A DNA stretch of 14,783 bases from an uncultured Alphaproteobacteria bacterium (GTDB lineage: Bacteria > Pseudomonadota > Alphaproteobacteria > Caulobacterales > Parvularculaceae). The stretch covers positions 1 to 14,783 of the forward strand of contig CALAZI010000122.1 of assembly GCA_937895955.1 (NCBI GenBank), written 5' to 3'. Within the stretch, counting starts at the first letter, position 1. Every line of letters begins with the position of its first letter. Shown here piece after piece: positions 6,914 through 14,682 of this stretch. The notes beneath the pieces were generated by a model. It saw nothing but the letters and a program-made list of their open reading frames with translations. It was not told where the DNA came from and did no database searches. The translations under genes were made by a program, and so were the position numbers.

Positions 6914-8893
6914 TCACCCGAACGCGAAATCGTCGGCGTTGAGGGATGCGATAGTGCGATTGAGGAGGGTGAGCGTGTCGCCGCCGCCGAGGTCGATGAC
7001 GACATTGCCGCCGATCTCGCTCGCTGCGTTCATCACCTCGGTGAAGCTGTCGAACGCCGTTCCGAAGCCCTGCAGCAAGATTGCGTCGCCGAGCCCCGCC
7101 CCGCCCTCAAAAGCGCCGATCGTGTCATTGTCGTCGCCGAGCGCGAAGATGAATGTATCGTTCCCGGTTCCGCCGAACGACGTGTCGTTCCCATCGCCGC
7201 CGATCAGCGTGTCGTCGCCAGCCGCGCCGGCGAGGAGATCGTTGTCGAGACCGCCATTGAGCACATCATCGCCGATGCCGCCGTAAAGCTCATCGTCGCC
7301 CGCGTCGCCCATGAGCGAGTCGAAGCCGTTGCCGCCGACCACCGTATCCGCGCCGTTCCCGCCGGAGACCGTGTCGTTCCCGAGCGTGCCGCCGACAACA
7401 TCGTTTCCATCATCGCCGTTGACGACGTCATCCCCATTCCCGCCGACCACGATATCGGCGCCGAGCCCGCCGCTGACAACGTCGTCGCCCTGCGCGCCGG
7501 ACATGCTGTCATTGCTGTCGCCGCCGTCCAGCGTGTCATTATCATTCCCACCGAATATAGAATCTCTGCCGAGGCCGCCGAAAAGCTGATCGTTCCCGGC
7601 GTTGCCGGTCATCAGATCGTTCCCGTCCCCGCCGTTCAGCGTGTCGGCGCCGTTTCCGCCGAACAGCGCATCATCGGCCAACTCCCCCTCCAGCAAGTCG
7701 TCCCCGTCCCCGCCCGCCAGCGTGTCGATTTGCGCGCCGCCCGCCAGATGATCGCCGCCGGAACCGCCGAATAATTGATCGCCGCCGGCGCCGCCGTTCA
7801 GCGTGTCGGCGCCCGCTCCGCCGATAAGCGTGTCGCGCCCGCCGCCGCCCGCCAGATTGTTTGCGGCGTCATTGCCGATCATCCTATCGTCGCCGGAACC
7901 GCCAATGGCGTTCTCAATCACAACGCCGAAAGCGATCGAGAGATTGTCGGGGCTGCTTACGTTGAAAAAACCGCCAAGCGTTGAAAACCCGCCTCCTCGC
8001 AAATCAAACACCTGGTTTGACGTGCGGTCGGAAAAATCAAGCGTATCGACGCCGCCCGCATCCCACAACACCTGACGCCAACCGTCGAAACTTGCAGCCG
8101 TATAAACATCATCGCCCGTTTTCCAGCTTGTATTTGCGCCGAAACGTTGTTGCAGCGCATAGACGTCAAACAATTGAAGATGGCGCGTGAATCGTTCGCC
8201 CGGATCAATAACCTCCGGATGCGTCATGTCGTAGAACATGATCGAATATTTATTATCGAGGAAACGGGAGGGCAAAAACGGCGTTTCGGAATCGGTCTGG
8301 ATAGGACCGACATGTTTAAGCGTCAGGACGTGACCGAGTTCGTGAATGAACATATAAGGATCGTTCAGCGAACCGATGGCGGCGAACCCCATAATATTGT
8401 TCAGTTGATATGCCCCGCCCGGCGACCAGTTCACGTCGAACGCATTCCGCGCGAAGCCGCTCACGCCGAAACGCTCATCATGAACGTACATGATATCGGC
8501 GCCGCCGCTGACTTCAGTGAAGACAAGATTGGTGAACATGGAATACTCGGCGAGCGCCGCGCGGGCATTCGCTATTTCCGCTGCGGAGAGCGGCATCGGA
8601 TTGGTTAATTGACCTGACAAGTCCGGGGCGCCGTTCGCCAGGAAATAGTTTCGCATCTGAGCCTGCGACGCATTGAACGAAACGGTGAAATGGACCGGTC
8701 CGCTCGGCGCGCCGGCATAGGTGAAATACTGATTGTAATCAAAGCCAGGTGTGAATTTCGGGGTGTAACTGAGAACGGCGTAGGAGACCCCGGTCGGCGT
8801 CGTGAGCGGCGTAACGCTCACATTGTGATCGAAGGTATTGAAACCAACCGCGCCGAGCGGAAACGGATGATTGTCTGAAAGCAGAACGGCCAT
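6914..8893 (-). CDS. RTX1: serralysin-like (M10) zinc metalloprotease with RTX repeats
   Basis: 659 residues. Likely a calcium-dependent extracellular protease exported by type I secretion. The N-terminal catalytic domain carries the zinc motif HELGHVLTLKH (184-194; ligands H184, H188, H194, catalytic E185) and a Met-turn in YSIMFY (M219), followed by YALQQRFGAN and TGDDVYTA (245-265), typical of serralysins at the domain border. Residues about 330-580 are roughly 25 GGxGxDxLx nonapeptide repeats that form a calcium-binding beta-roll outside the cell. The last ~80 residues are the putative C-terminal secretion signal, ending DDFAFG. There is no N-terminal signal peptide, as expected for this route. 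Oddity: the usual Gly of HExxHxxGxxH is Thr191. The ATG start has only a weak AGGA 11 nt upstream. RTX2 shares its C-terminal half. Confidence 0.93.
   Translation of the reverse strand: MAVLLSDNHPFPLGAVGFNTFDHNVSVTPLTTPTGVSYAVLSYTPKFTPGFDYNQYFTYAGAPSGPVHFTVSFNASQAQMRNYFLANGAPDLSGQLTNPMPLSAAEIANARAALAEYSMFTNLVFTEVSGGADIMYVHDERFGVSGFARNAFDVNWSPGGAYQLNNIMGFAAIGSLNDPYMFIHELGHVLTLKHVGPIQTDSETPFLPSRFLDNKYSIMFYDMTHPEVIDPGERFTRHLQLFDVYALQQRFGANTSWKTGDDVYTAASFDGWRQVLWDAGGVDTLDFSDRTSNQVFDLRGGGFSTLGGFFNVSSPDNLSIAFGVVIENAIGGSGDDRMIGNDAANNLAGGGGRDTLIGGAGADTLNGGAGGDQLFGGSGGDHLAGGAQIDTLAGGDGDDLLEGELADDALFGGNGADTLNGGDGNDLMTGNAGNDQLFGGLGRDSIFGGNDNDTLDGGDSNDSMSGAQGDDVVSGGLGADIVVGGNGDDVVNGDDGNDVVGGTLGNDTVSGGNGADTVVGGNGFDSLMGDAGDDELYGGIGDDVLNGGLDNDLLAGAAGDDTLIGGDGNDTSFGGTGNDTFIFALGDDNDTIGAFEGGAGLGDAILLQGFGTAFDSFTEVMNAASEIGGNVVIDLGGGDTLTLLNRTIASLNADDFAFG
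7154..7906 (-). repeat. RTX nonapeptide repeat block of RTX1
   Basis: Coding repeats of about 27 nt encoding GGxGxDxLx (residues about 330-580 of RTX1). The repetition is at protein level with variable DNA. Codon bias leaves long stop-free frames on the opposite strand, which are shadows. Confidence 0.85.
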
Positions 8894-9058
8894 CGCGGTT
8901 TCATTCCTGATTGGCTAAAGATGGATCAAACGAGGCATTCACCGCAAATACTCTAGGCGCTTGTAAGCAGATGGCCATGAAGTTTCGTCACGCCAATCCG
9001 CAATTCATCACATTGATATTAGATTTCAATCATTTAGCCGTTCGTCGCCGTGGCGCAA

Positions 9059-9979
9059 TCAACTTCTCTCGGCCATGTTCGCCGAAGGCCCAACGGCCGC
9101 TTCGAGCGCTCGCGTTACGTCCGCGCGCCGCGATCTGCTGCAAGGGAGCAGGCAGCCGTCCCTTAGCTCAACCTCCAGCCCTCCTTCCCCATCGGTTTTG
9201 GCGCGGCGAATGAATGAGCGGCTGACAATATGGGAACGATGAATGCGAATATGGTCCCCGCTCGCCTCCGCAAGCAGTCGCTCAAGCCGTGCAAGCGTCA
9301 TTCGGGCGAAAAAAGGCGGCCCGTCTTTAAGGCACACATCGACATAATTTCCGGCGGCGCTTGCGTAAGCGATCTCGGAAGCGCTCGTCTGTAACAACGT
9401 TCCGCCGGAATTAAGCGTCAGGCTTCCCTCTTCTCGCGCTTTATTCAACGCCGCCCGAGCTTCCAGCCGCCGGTGCTCAACCTCACGCAAAACGTAAAAT
9501 CCGAATGCGATCAACAGGTAAGTGAAAATATCTTTGCGAAACTCATAAAGAATATTTGAAATAGAAAATATATTGAGATCGTACGGATAGCCGATGAATA
9601 ACGGAAAGAGCGCATATCGCGATCCGAACATCATCGTTATGTGTGCGAGCGAAAATACGAAGATTCCAGCTATATGGGCGCTAATCGCATGAAGCAGTTT
9701 TACGCCGGCGGACAGCGGGGCGCGATCAATCGCTTTTGGAATTATCATTGCGGCGATCAGTATCGCGAGATGCGATGATCCTTCATTGAGCCAAGCGTGA
9801 CGCCAGCTGACATCCGAGCGAATGCGCAATAAATCGGCATGCGCAGACAGCGAGGACACGACGAAGGAAATCGCAATCATCGCGGTCACAACCAGCATCC
9901 CATTGCGGTCGCCGCGACGATCGGCCGAAATTTCAGGATGTATCGCCAATTCCGCCAATAGAACCGCCTTAAACGCCAA
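9059..9979 (-). CDS. Membrane-anchored LytTR-family transcription regulator
   Basis: 306 residues. The N-terminal part has about four hydrophobic segments (near 27-45, 68-84, 96-115 and 150-166), followed by a charged linker (167-186), then a LytTR DNA-binding domain (about 195-293): TSASEIAYASAAGNYVDVCL, RMTLARLERLL, IRIHRSHIVSRSFIRR and LPCSRSRRADV are typical. Such proteins bind paired sites in promoters while sitting in the inner membrane; the signal sensed is unknown and there is no receiver domain. The frame opens at TTG 9979, without a clear ribosome-binding site and with an in-frame TGA close before it. A TTG at codon 8 (preceded by AAGGCGG) or ATG at codon 28 may be the true start. 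It lies 68 nt after RTX2 on the same strand and just before RTX1, so it may be co-transcribed with RTX2 and may control the RTX genes. Confidence 0.88.
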   Translation of the reverse strand: MAFKAVLLAELAIHPEISADRRGDRNGMLVVTAMIAISFVVSSLSAHADLLRIRSDVSWRHAWLNEGSSHLAILIAAMIIPKAIDRAPLSAGVKLLHAISAHIAGIFVFSLAHITMMFGSRYALFPLFIGYPYDLNIFSISNILYEFRKDIFTYLLIAFGFYVLREVEHRRLEARAALNKAREEGSLTLNSGGTLLQTSASEIAYASAAGNYVDVCLKDGPPFFARMTLARLERLLAEASGDHIRIHRSHIVSRSFIRRAKTDGEGGLEVELRDGCLLPCSRSRRADVTRALEAAVGPSANMAERS

Positions 9980-10047
9980 GATGCGCGGACATCAGGCCCG
10001 AATACTCACACGCAACGCGCTTAAAAATACAACGCGTCGCATCGCCC

Positions 10048-12543
10048 TCACCCGAAGGTGAAATCGTCGGCGTCGAGGCTGGCGATGGTGCGGTTGAGGA
10101 GGGTGAGCGTGTCGCCGGTTCCGAAATCGATGACGACGTCGCCGCCGATCTCGCTCGCTGCGTTCATCACCTCGGTGAAGCTGTCGAACGCCGTTCCGAA
10201 GCCCTGAAGCGCGATCACGTCGCCGAGCCCCGCCCCGCCCTCGAAGCCGCCGATTGTGTCATTATCGTCGCCGAGCGAGAAGACGAACGCATCGTTCCCC
10301 GTCCCGCCATTCAGCGCATCGTTCCCATCGCCACCATTAAGCGTATCGTCGCCCGCATTGCCGAACAGGGAATCGTCGCCGATCCCGCCGTCGATCGTAT
10401 CGTTCCCGTCGCCGCCGAACGCCGTATCGTTTCCGTCGCCGCCGATCAGCGTATCGTCGCCGTCGGCCCCGGCGAGAAGATCGTTGTCGAGACCGCCGTC
10501 GAGGACATCGTCGTCGATGCCGCCGTAAAGCTCATCATCGCCGGCGTCGCCCAGAAGCGCGTCGAAGCCGTCGCCGCCGACCACCGTGTCCGCGCCGGCG
10601 CCGCCGGAGACCGTGTCATTTCCGAGCGTGCCGCCGACAACGTCGTCTCCATCGTCGCCGTTCACGACATCATCCCCGTCGCCGCCGACGACAACATCAT
10701 TATCAAGGCCGCCCGAGACGACGTCGTTGCCTTTCGTCCCCGACATCGAATCATCGCCCGCCCCGCCGTCCAGCGTGTCGTCATCGTCGCCGCCGAGGAC
10801 CGTATCCATGCCGAGGCCGCCGAAGAGCGAGTCGTTCCCGGCGTTGCCCGTCATCAGATCGTCTCCGTCGCCGCCGTCCAGCGTATCAAGACCATTGCCG
10901 CCGAAGAGCGCGTCGCTTTCAGTTCCGCCGAACAGCTGGTCGTCCCCATCGCCGCCCGAAGCCACATCCGAACCATCGCCGGCTATCAATGTGTCATTAC
11001 CCGCGCCGCCGCCTAACGTGTCATTCTCCGTGCCGCCGAAAAGCTGGTCGTCATCGCCGCCGCCGGAAAGAACATCGTTTCCGGCGCCGCCGTTCAAGGT
11101 GTCAAAACCTGCGTCGCCCGAAATACTATCATCGCCAGGACCGCCTAGGAGGCTGTCGTCTCCTAAAAATCCGTTCAACAAATCATTGCCGCCGGCGCCC
11201 AACAAGTAGTTCGAATTCGTACTCCCTCTCAAATTATCGCCAAACTGCGAGCCTTCAATATTTCTTGGGAAATCAAAAATATTGTCGCCGCCCGCATGGC
11301 CGCCGCTATACGTCTCAAAATAAAGATCAACCTGCACTGCTGCAGGCGAGGTCCGAAAAGAAATGACATCGATATCGTCGATTGTCAGCGAATCGTTTCC
11401 CGCTCCCCCGACGATCGTGTCTCTTTCGCCGTCGTTGGCTATGATCCGATCATCAGCGCTGCCGCCATAGATTAAATCCCCGCCGGCGCCGCCATTGAGC
11501 GTTACGCTGCTCGTCTCGGACCTTGCGTCTATGATGTCGTCAAAATCGGTGCCGGTGACTCGCTCAATATTTCTTACGATGTCGCCCTGCGCATCGCCGC
11601 CGTTCGAAACGCCGCCCAGGACCAGCTGTATGCCGGCCAATGACGATGAGTAGTCGGTCGCATCGACGCCGCTTCCGCCATCAATTGTGTCTGCGCCGGC
11701 GCCGCCGACCAACGTATCGTCGCCAAGCGATCCGACAAGGCTGTCATCGCCGTCGCCGCCGTAGAACACGTCGTTTCCGGCGACTCCCAACAGCGTGTCA
11801 TTACCCGCAAGCCCGTCGATCGGATATGAGACGCTGCCATACCCGCCTAACCGGTCGTCGCCGGTCGTCGGCCTCAATACAGGCACGCCCATCGTATCCA
11901 GGATTGCCAGAACGGCGTAGTCGATCGTGTATGCAACACCCTTGCTGATCGACGGCGCCATTAGCCCCGCGGTCGTATGCGCAATGCTTGAGTCGAGAGC
12001 GATCGCGGGCAAATTCAGATCGTTCGTGTTGAACTGATAGCCCCCGGAGTTTGTGACGAACTGATCGAATGTCGATCGATCGCTGCCGGGCTGATCAAGA
12101 AAAGAGAGTATGCCCAGTCCATGCCCGATCTCGTGAAGGAGCACTGTCCATAGATCGTATTTTCCTTTTCCGGGCTGAGCGATCGAATATCCGTCGACAT
12201 ACGGGCCGAAACCGAATTCGTTTCCCATTATCTCGCCGGTGTCGATATCGATAAATATGTCTGGCGTAGCGCCGTTAAGATCGCCGCCGCCATTCAACTC
12301 TATGATCGACGCCGGCTTATAAAAATCGAAACCGTTATCTGAATAATCAAAATAAAGATCGGTGCCGCCTTGCGCGAGCGTCGGTCCGTCGAGAGCGATA
12401 AGATTTATTTCAATCGCGATATCAACCGCGGAGACATCTATGTATCGCGCCCAAAAATCGGCCGCCAACTGCGCGGTCGATAAGATCAGGTTCTTGGTTG
12501 TGAAGGAGACCCCGTCATTCTGACCGGCGACAATAGAGAACAT
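10048..12543 (-). CDS. RTX2: RTX protein with an atypical zincin-like protease head
   Basis: 831 residues. The N-terminal ~225 residues contain WTVLLHEIGHGLGILSFL, with HExxH at 137-141 and G144, and a later GLMAPS (193-198) that could act as a Met-turn; this is a zincin-type metallopeptidase head, unlike the RTX1 head outside the motif. The third zinc ligand expected at 147 is Ser, so the metal site is unusual. RTX repeats occupy about 240-292, 348-380 and 440-750; an interrupting segment (about 293-345) looks like a beta-rich RTX-associated insert. The last ~80 residues match the RTX1 tail almost throughout, ending DDFTFG, and are the putative type I secretion signal. No signal peptide. The ATG is preceded by a G-rich GGGGGA a few bases upstream. 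Likely secreted calcium-dependent protease; activity is inferred. Confidence 0.9.
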   Translation of the reverse strand: MFSIVAGQNDGVSFTTKNLILSTAQLAADFWARYIDVSAVDIAIEINLIALDGPTLAQGGTDLYFDYSDNGFDFYKPASIIELNGGGDLNGATPDIFIDIDTGEIMGNEFGFGPYVDGYSIAQPGKGKYDLWTVLLHEIGHGLGILSFLDQPGSDRSTFDQFVTNSGGYQFNTNDLNLPAIALDSSIAHTTAGLMAPSISKGVAYTIDYAVLAILDTMGVPVLRPTTGDDRLGGYGSVSYPIDGLAGNDTLLGVAGNDVFYGGDGDDSLVGSLGDDTLVGGAGADTIDGGSGVDATDYSSSLAGIQLVLGGVSNGGDAQGDIVRNIERVTGTDFDDIIDARSETSSVTLNGGAGGDLIYGGSADDRIIANDGERDTIVGGAGNDSLTIDDIDVISFRTSPAAVQVDLYFETYSGGHAGGDNIFDFPRNIEGSQFGDNLRGSTNSNYLLGAGGNDLLNGFLGDDSLLGGPGDDSISGDAGFDTLNGGAGNDVLSGGGDDDQLFGGTENDTLGGGAGNDTLIAGDGSDVASGGDGDDQLFGGTESDALFGGNGLDTLDGGDGDDLMTGNAGNDSLFGGLGMDTVLGGDDDDTLDGGAGDDSMSGTKGNDVVSGGLDNDVVVGGDGDDVVNGDDGDDVVGGTLGNDTVSGGAGADTVVGGDGFDALLGDAGDDELYGGIDDDVLDGGLDNDLLAGADGDDTLIGGDGNDTAFGGDGNDTIDGGIGDDSLFGNAGDDTLNGGDGNDALNGGTGNDAFVFSLGDDNDTIGGFEGGAGLGDVIALQGFGTAFDSFTEVMNAASEIGGDVVIDFGTGDTLTLLNRTIASLDADDFTFG
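10294..11226 (-). repeat. Main RTX nonapeptide repeat block of RTX2
   Basis: About 310 residues (440-750) of GGxGxDxLx repeats. The segment matching RTX2 residues 555-710 aligns nearly repeat for repeat with RTX1 417-575. RTX2 often has Asp where RTX1 has Asn in the turn, for example GGDG against GGNG. Confidence 0.85.
11668..11826 (-). repeat. Short N-proximal RTX repeat block of RTX2
   Basis: About six nonapeptide repeats (residues 240-292) directly after the zincin-like domain and separated from the main block by a non-repeat segment. RTX1 has no equivalent split arrangement. Confidence 0.7.
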
Positions 12544-12593
12544 AAATCCCCCGAGCGAACCAAAAATCGAGCAATAAATACGACCTGACCCTT

Positions 12594-12630
12594 AATAGCA
12601 TAATAGCATATTTTACACTCGCGAATACAA
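12594..12630 (-). promoter_or_regulatory. Predicted RTX2 promoter with tandem ATGCTATT
   Basis: On the minus strand TTGTAT (12625-12630) and GCTATT (12602-12607) are 17 nt apart, giving a leader of about 50 nt before the RTX2 ATG. The -10 hexamer is the same as in the transporter promoter. The octamer ATGCTATT is present twice in direct succession (12602-12609, 12594-12601), so a second -10 box lies 8 nt downstream. Confidence 0.5.
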
Positions 12631-12841
12631 GGTTTTATCGACCTTAAAAGGCCAGTAACCATGCGAGAGCGCAATCGGCGCGGTCCCATGTCCTTGCTTG
12701 CCGGGACCTGTATAAGGCCGCCAATACGCACAGGCCGCCACGCTCGCCCCGACGCATAGGGATTTTCGACGGCGTCAATTCGGAGGACCCGATGTCGTCA
12801 TTGACGCTTCCCCCCGACAACTGGAAGCGGCGGCGGGCGTC

Positions 12842-12869
12842 TTGGTTTTCTCGCCGAGCCCTCTATACA
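12842..12869 (+). promoter_or_regulatory. Predicted promoter of the plus-strand methyltransferase gene
   Basis: TTGGTT (12842-12847) and TATACA (12864-12869) are spaced by 16 nt, predicting a start site around 12876 and a short leader of about 20 nt that still contains the GGGAG ribosome-binding site. Confidence 0.5.
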
Positions 12870-12897
12870 GTCGCTTTGATAATCGGGAGCCACCTAC

Positions 12898-13686
12898 ATG
12901 CCGCGCACAGCCGAACAATTGTCTGAAATCCGCCGTCGAATGGATGCGCTCAAGCCGTGGTATCATAAGATTGAGCTGGGCGACGGCCTGGTGACTCCCG
13001 GCCGGGATTACGACAAGCTTTGGGGCAATATTCGCGCCGTTATCGACCATATCGACTATAAAGATAAGAACGTTCTCGATGTCGGATCTTGGGACGGCAT
13101 GTGGGCTTTTGAAGCCGAGAAGCGCGGCGCTTCAAAGGTCGTCGCATCCGATACGCGATCGACAGGAGCTGAAAACCTGTTGTTCGCGAAATACGTCCTC
13201 GATTCGAAAGTATTCCCTTTATTCAACGCGCCGGTGCAGGAGCTTTCTACGCGCTTGAAAATGAGAGGTCTGGATTCTGAATTCGACATAATTCAGCATT
13301 TCGGATTGCTTTACCATTTGCGCGATCCGATGCTCTCTCTGGCGCAAGCGCGCGCCGTGATGAAAGAGGGGGCCTATCTGATTCTCGAAACAGCCGGCAT
13401 ACAGGATAACGAACGTTCATTCATGGCGTTTAACGGCGTCGCTCCTGATTTTCATTTTTACGGACCATCGGACACCTGGGCTCCGACCACGCTCTGCATG
13501 AAAGAGATGATGATCCGCACGGCGCTTGAACCGGTAATGGAAGAGCGCTGGAGTTACTACGCTCAGGACGCCGCCACCAAAAAAGACCTCGGATTCAAGA
13601 TTTGCCGCATGTGCATCGTCGCGAAGGCTGTCAGCCCCGACACGCTTCACAACGTGGACCGCGCTAAAATCGACGGTTCACAATAA
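12898..13686 (+). CDS. Class I SAM-dependent methyltransferase (CmoB/DUF1698-like)
   Basis: 262 residues and the only convincing plus-strand gene. The N-terminal KPWYHKIELGDGLVTPGRD (19-37) followed by motif I NVLDVGSWDGMWAFEAEKRG (58-77), acidic D85, GLLYHLRDPMLSL (136-148) and LILETAG (161-167) is the layout of the Methyltransf_9/DUF1698 group, which includes tRNA-modifying CmoB. It is shorter than CmoB and lacks its full N-terminal domain, so a tRNA substrate should not be assumed; sugar or other small-molecule methylation is equally possible. ATG preceded by GGGAG at 8-nt spacing. It is divergent from RTX2 and convergent with the next methyltransferase, so it stands alone transcriptionally. 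Confidence 0.88.
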   Translation: MPRTAEQLSEIRRRMDALKPWYHKIELGDGLVTPGRDYDKLWGNIRAVIDHIDYKDKNVLDVGSWDGMWAFEAEKRGASKVVASDTRSTGAENLLFAKYVLDSKVFPLFNAPVQELSTRLKMRGLDSEFDIIQHFGLLYHLRDPMLSLAQARAVMKEGAYLILETAGIQDNERSFMAFNGVAPDFHFYGPSDTWAPTTLCMKEMMIRTALEPVMEERWSYYAQDAATKKDLGFKICRMCIVAKAVSPDTLHNVDRAKIDGSQ

Positions 13687-13694
13687 GATAGAAT

Positions 13695-13740
13695 GCGCCT
13701 TGCCGCCCCCAGCGCCGGCACTCGCAGGGGCGCAATGCGC
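13695..13740. terminator. Probable bidirectional terminator between convergent methyltransferase genes
   Basis: Imperfect 13-bp stem: GCGC, TTGC and GCCCC on the left pair with GGGGC, GCAA and GCGC on the right, with one mismatch, one bulge and a 17-nt loop. It lies between the plus-strand stop and the minus-strand stop, whose last base it touches. On the minus strand it is followed by T-rich ATTCTATCTTATTG; on the plus strand only by TATTT. Convergent placement supports a two-way terminator. Confidence 0.55.
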
Positions 13741-14465
13741 TATTTCCTTAAAACAACGAGATCCTGCGCCCGCGCGATCACACGGTCATGTATTTCGAGT
13801 TCAGAAAAAAGGCTGCCCCAGGTTTTGAGAATAAAGTCCGGATCGTGAATAGTCGTTCCGTAGCTGTCAGTGACCCCTGGAAAATTTTCAGGATTGGAGT
13901 GAAGACGCTTGTATTCCAGATATAACTGCCCTTGTAAGCGCACGTCGTCTTCGGTGTATTTTTCCCATTCTGGATAAACTTTTTTTCTGTTTTGAAGCAC
14001 GTAGTCTCCGGCGATGCTGATCAGAGCATAACCGCCGGGTTTCAAAATGCGTCGCATTTCGACAAGCCAGGGGACCTGCATTTTCGGATGCAAATGCGTC
14101 CAGATCGAAATTGAAAAAATCGCATCAAAGAAATCATCGCTATAAGGGAGCGGCGGTTGAAATCCGGTCAATTGCACATCAACGGACGGCAACTGTCGTT
14201 TCATGTAGTCAATTGAGAATTTATTGATGTCGCAGGCGTGAGTCGGCTGGCCTTCAAGATGATGCAGCATGAGGCTGATGCGGCCTATTCCGCAGCCGAA
14301 ATCCAAGATTTTCTTCCCTTGGAGATCGCCAAGGACGCCCTTCAATTCGTCGCGAAGCACAGGGCCCAGAATTTCGCTGTGATCCGTAACCTGCTTCCAG
14401 CTGGATACGCCGTACTGCTTTAATTGTTCGGCGGTCGGTTCCTCATATTTTTCAAGCCAGCTCAT
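13740..14465 (-). CDS. Class I SAM-dependent methyltransferase
   Basis: 241 residues from the chosen start. Rossmann methyltransferase: motif I KILDFGCGIGRISLML (52-67), acidic D79 in ACDINKFSIDYM, motif IV-like FFDAIFSISIWTHLHP (112-127), and RRILKPGGYALISI (138-151), typical of the Methyltransf_11/25 group. The C-terminal 90 residues (YPEWEKYTEDDVRLQGQLYL and on) are more variable and may bind the acceptor. Substrate unknown; the neighbours suggest a glycan or nucleotide-sugar product, but this is inference. The frame opens at a TTG at 14516, but ATG 14465 has GGAG 6 nt upstream and a conventional N-terminus, so I prefer it. It lies downstream of RTX3 on the same strand, 217 nt away. Confidence 0.88.
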   Translation of the reverse strand: MSWLEKYEEPTAEQLKQYGVSSWKQVTDHSEILGPVLRDELKGVLGDLQGKKILDFGCGIGRISLMLHHLEGQPTHACDINKFSIDYMKRQLPSVDVQLTGFQPPLPYSDDFFDAIFSISIWTHLHPKMQVPWLVEMRRILKPGGYALISIAGDYVLQNRKKVYPEWEKYTEDDVRLQGQLYLEYKRLHSNPENFPGVTDSYGTTIHDPDFILKTWGSLFSELEIHDRVIARAQDLVVLRK

Positions 14466-14570
14466 TTTTCGCTCCGATTTTCTCTTTCCGTAACCGCATA
14501 TCGCCTGACAGGGCAATTCGATTCGGCATCAGATGCGAAATAGTTAAGTCCGCCGGCCCGGAATCTAGAA

Positions 14571-14587
14571 ACGGCTCGCGGAGCCGT
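14571..14587 (-). terminator. Hairpin downstream of RTX3
   Basis: Perfect 7-bp stem ACGGCTC-gcg-GAGCCGT about 95 nt after the RTX3 stop, followed on the minus strand by TTCTAGATT. It parallels the hairpin after RTX1. The T-rich stretch is short, so termination is plausible but not certain. Confidence 0.4.
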
Positions 14588-14682
14588 ACCCCAATTCCTC
14601 ATATTAGACGCCGGTGATATGGTCTCGATCGGAGCGTCCGATCAACGCGAACATTTTCGACCTGTTGCGGGACAGCGTCCCC

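Larger units (their letters stand above)
12544..12897. other. Divergent intergenic region between RTX2 and the plus-strand methyltransferase
   Basis: 354 bases with no convincing gene. It contains a predicted minus-strand promoter for RTX2 (12602-12630) and a predicted plus-strand promoter for the methyltransferase (12842-12869), so it works as a divergent promoter region. The roughly 210 nt between them would suit regulator sites, but I recognise none. Confidence 0.55.

Noticed and set aside
6833..7774. Long plus-strand open frame (313 codons) antisense to RTX1
   Set aside because: It is the mirror of the GGxGxD-coding repeats, where codon bias removes stops on the other strand. Its valine/alanine-rich product has no domain, and the minus frame has a clear catalytic motif and repeats.
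9059..9979. Two-component response regulator call for the LytTR gene
   Set aside because: No receiver domain or phosphorylatable Asp motif; the N-terminal part is membrane segments.
10586..11209. Plus-strand frame coding a Ser/Pro-rich repetitive protein (207 codons)
   Set aside because: Antisense shadow of the RTX2 repeat block; the SPP-type repetition is the complement of Gly-Gly-Asp codons.
7154..11226. Regularly spaced repeats resembling a CRISPR-like or minisatellite array
   Set aside because: Period is about 27 nt, in frame, and varies at DNA level while keeping GGxGxDxLx; these are coding RTX repeats without unique spacers.
14466..14516. Upstream TTG start of the minus-strand methyltransferase, adding 17 residues
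   Set aside because: The extra residues (MPCQAICGYGKRKSERK) are unlike the family N-terminus, while ATG 14465 has GGAG at 6 nt.
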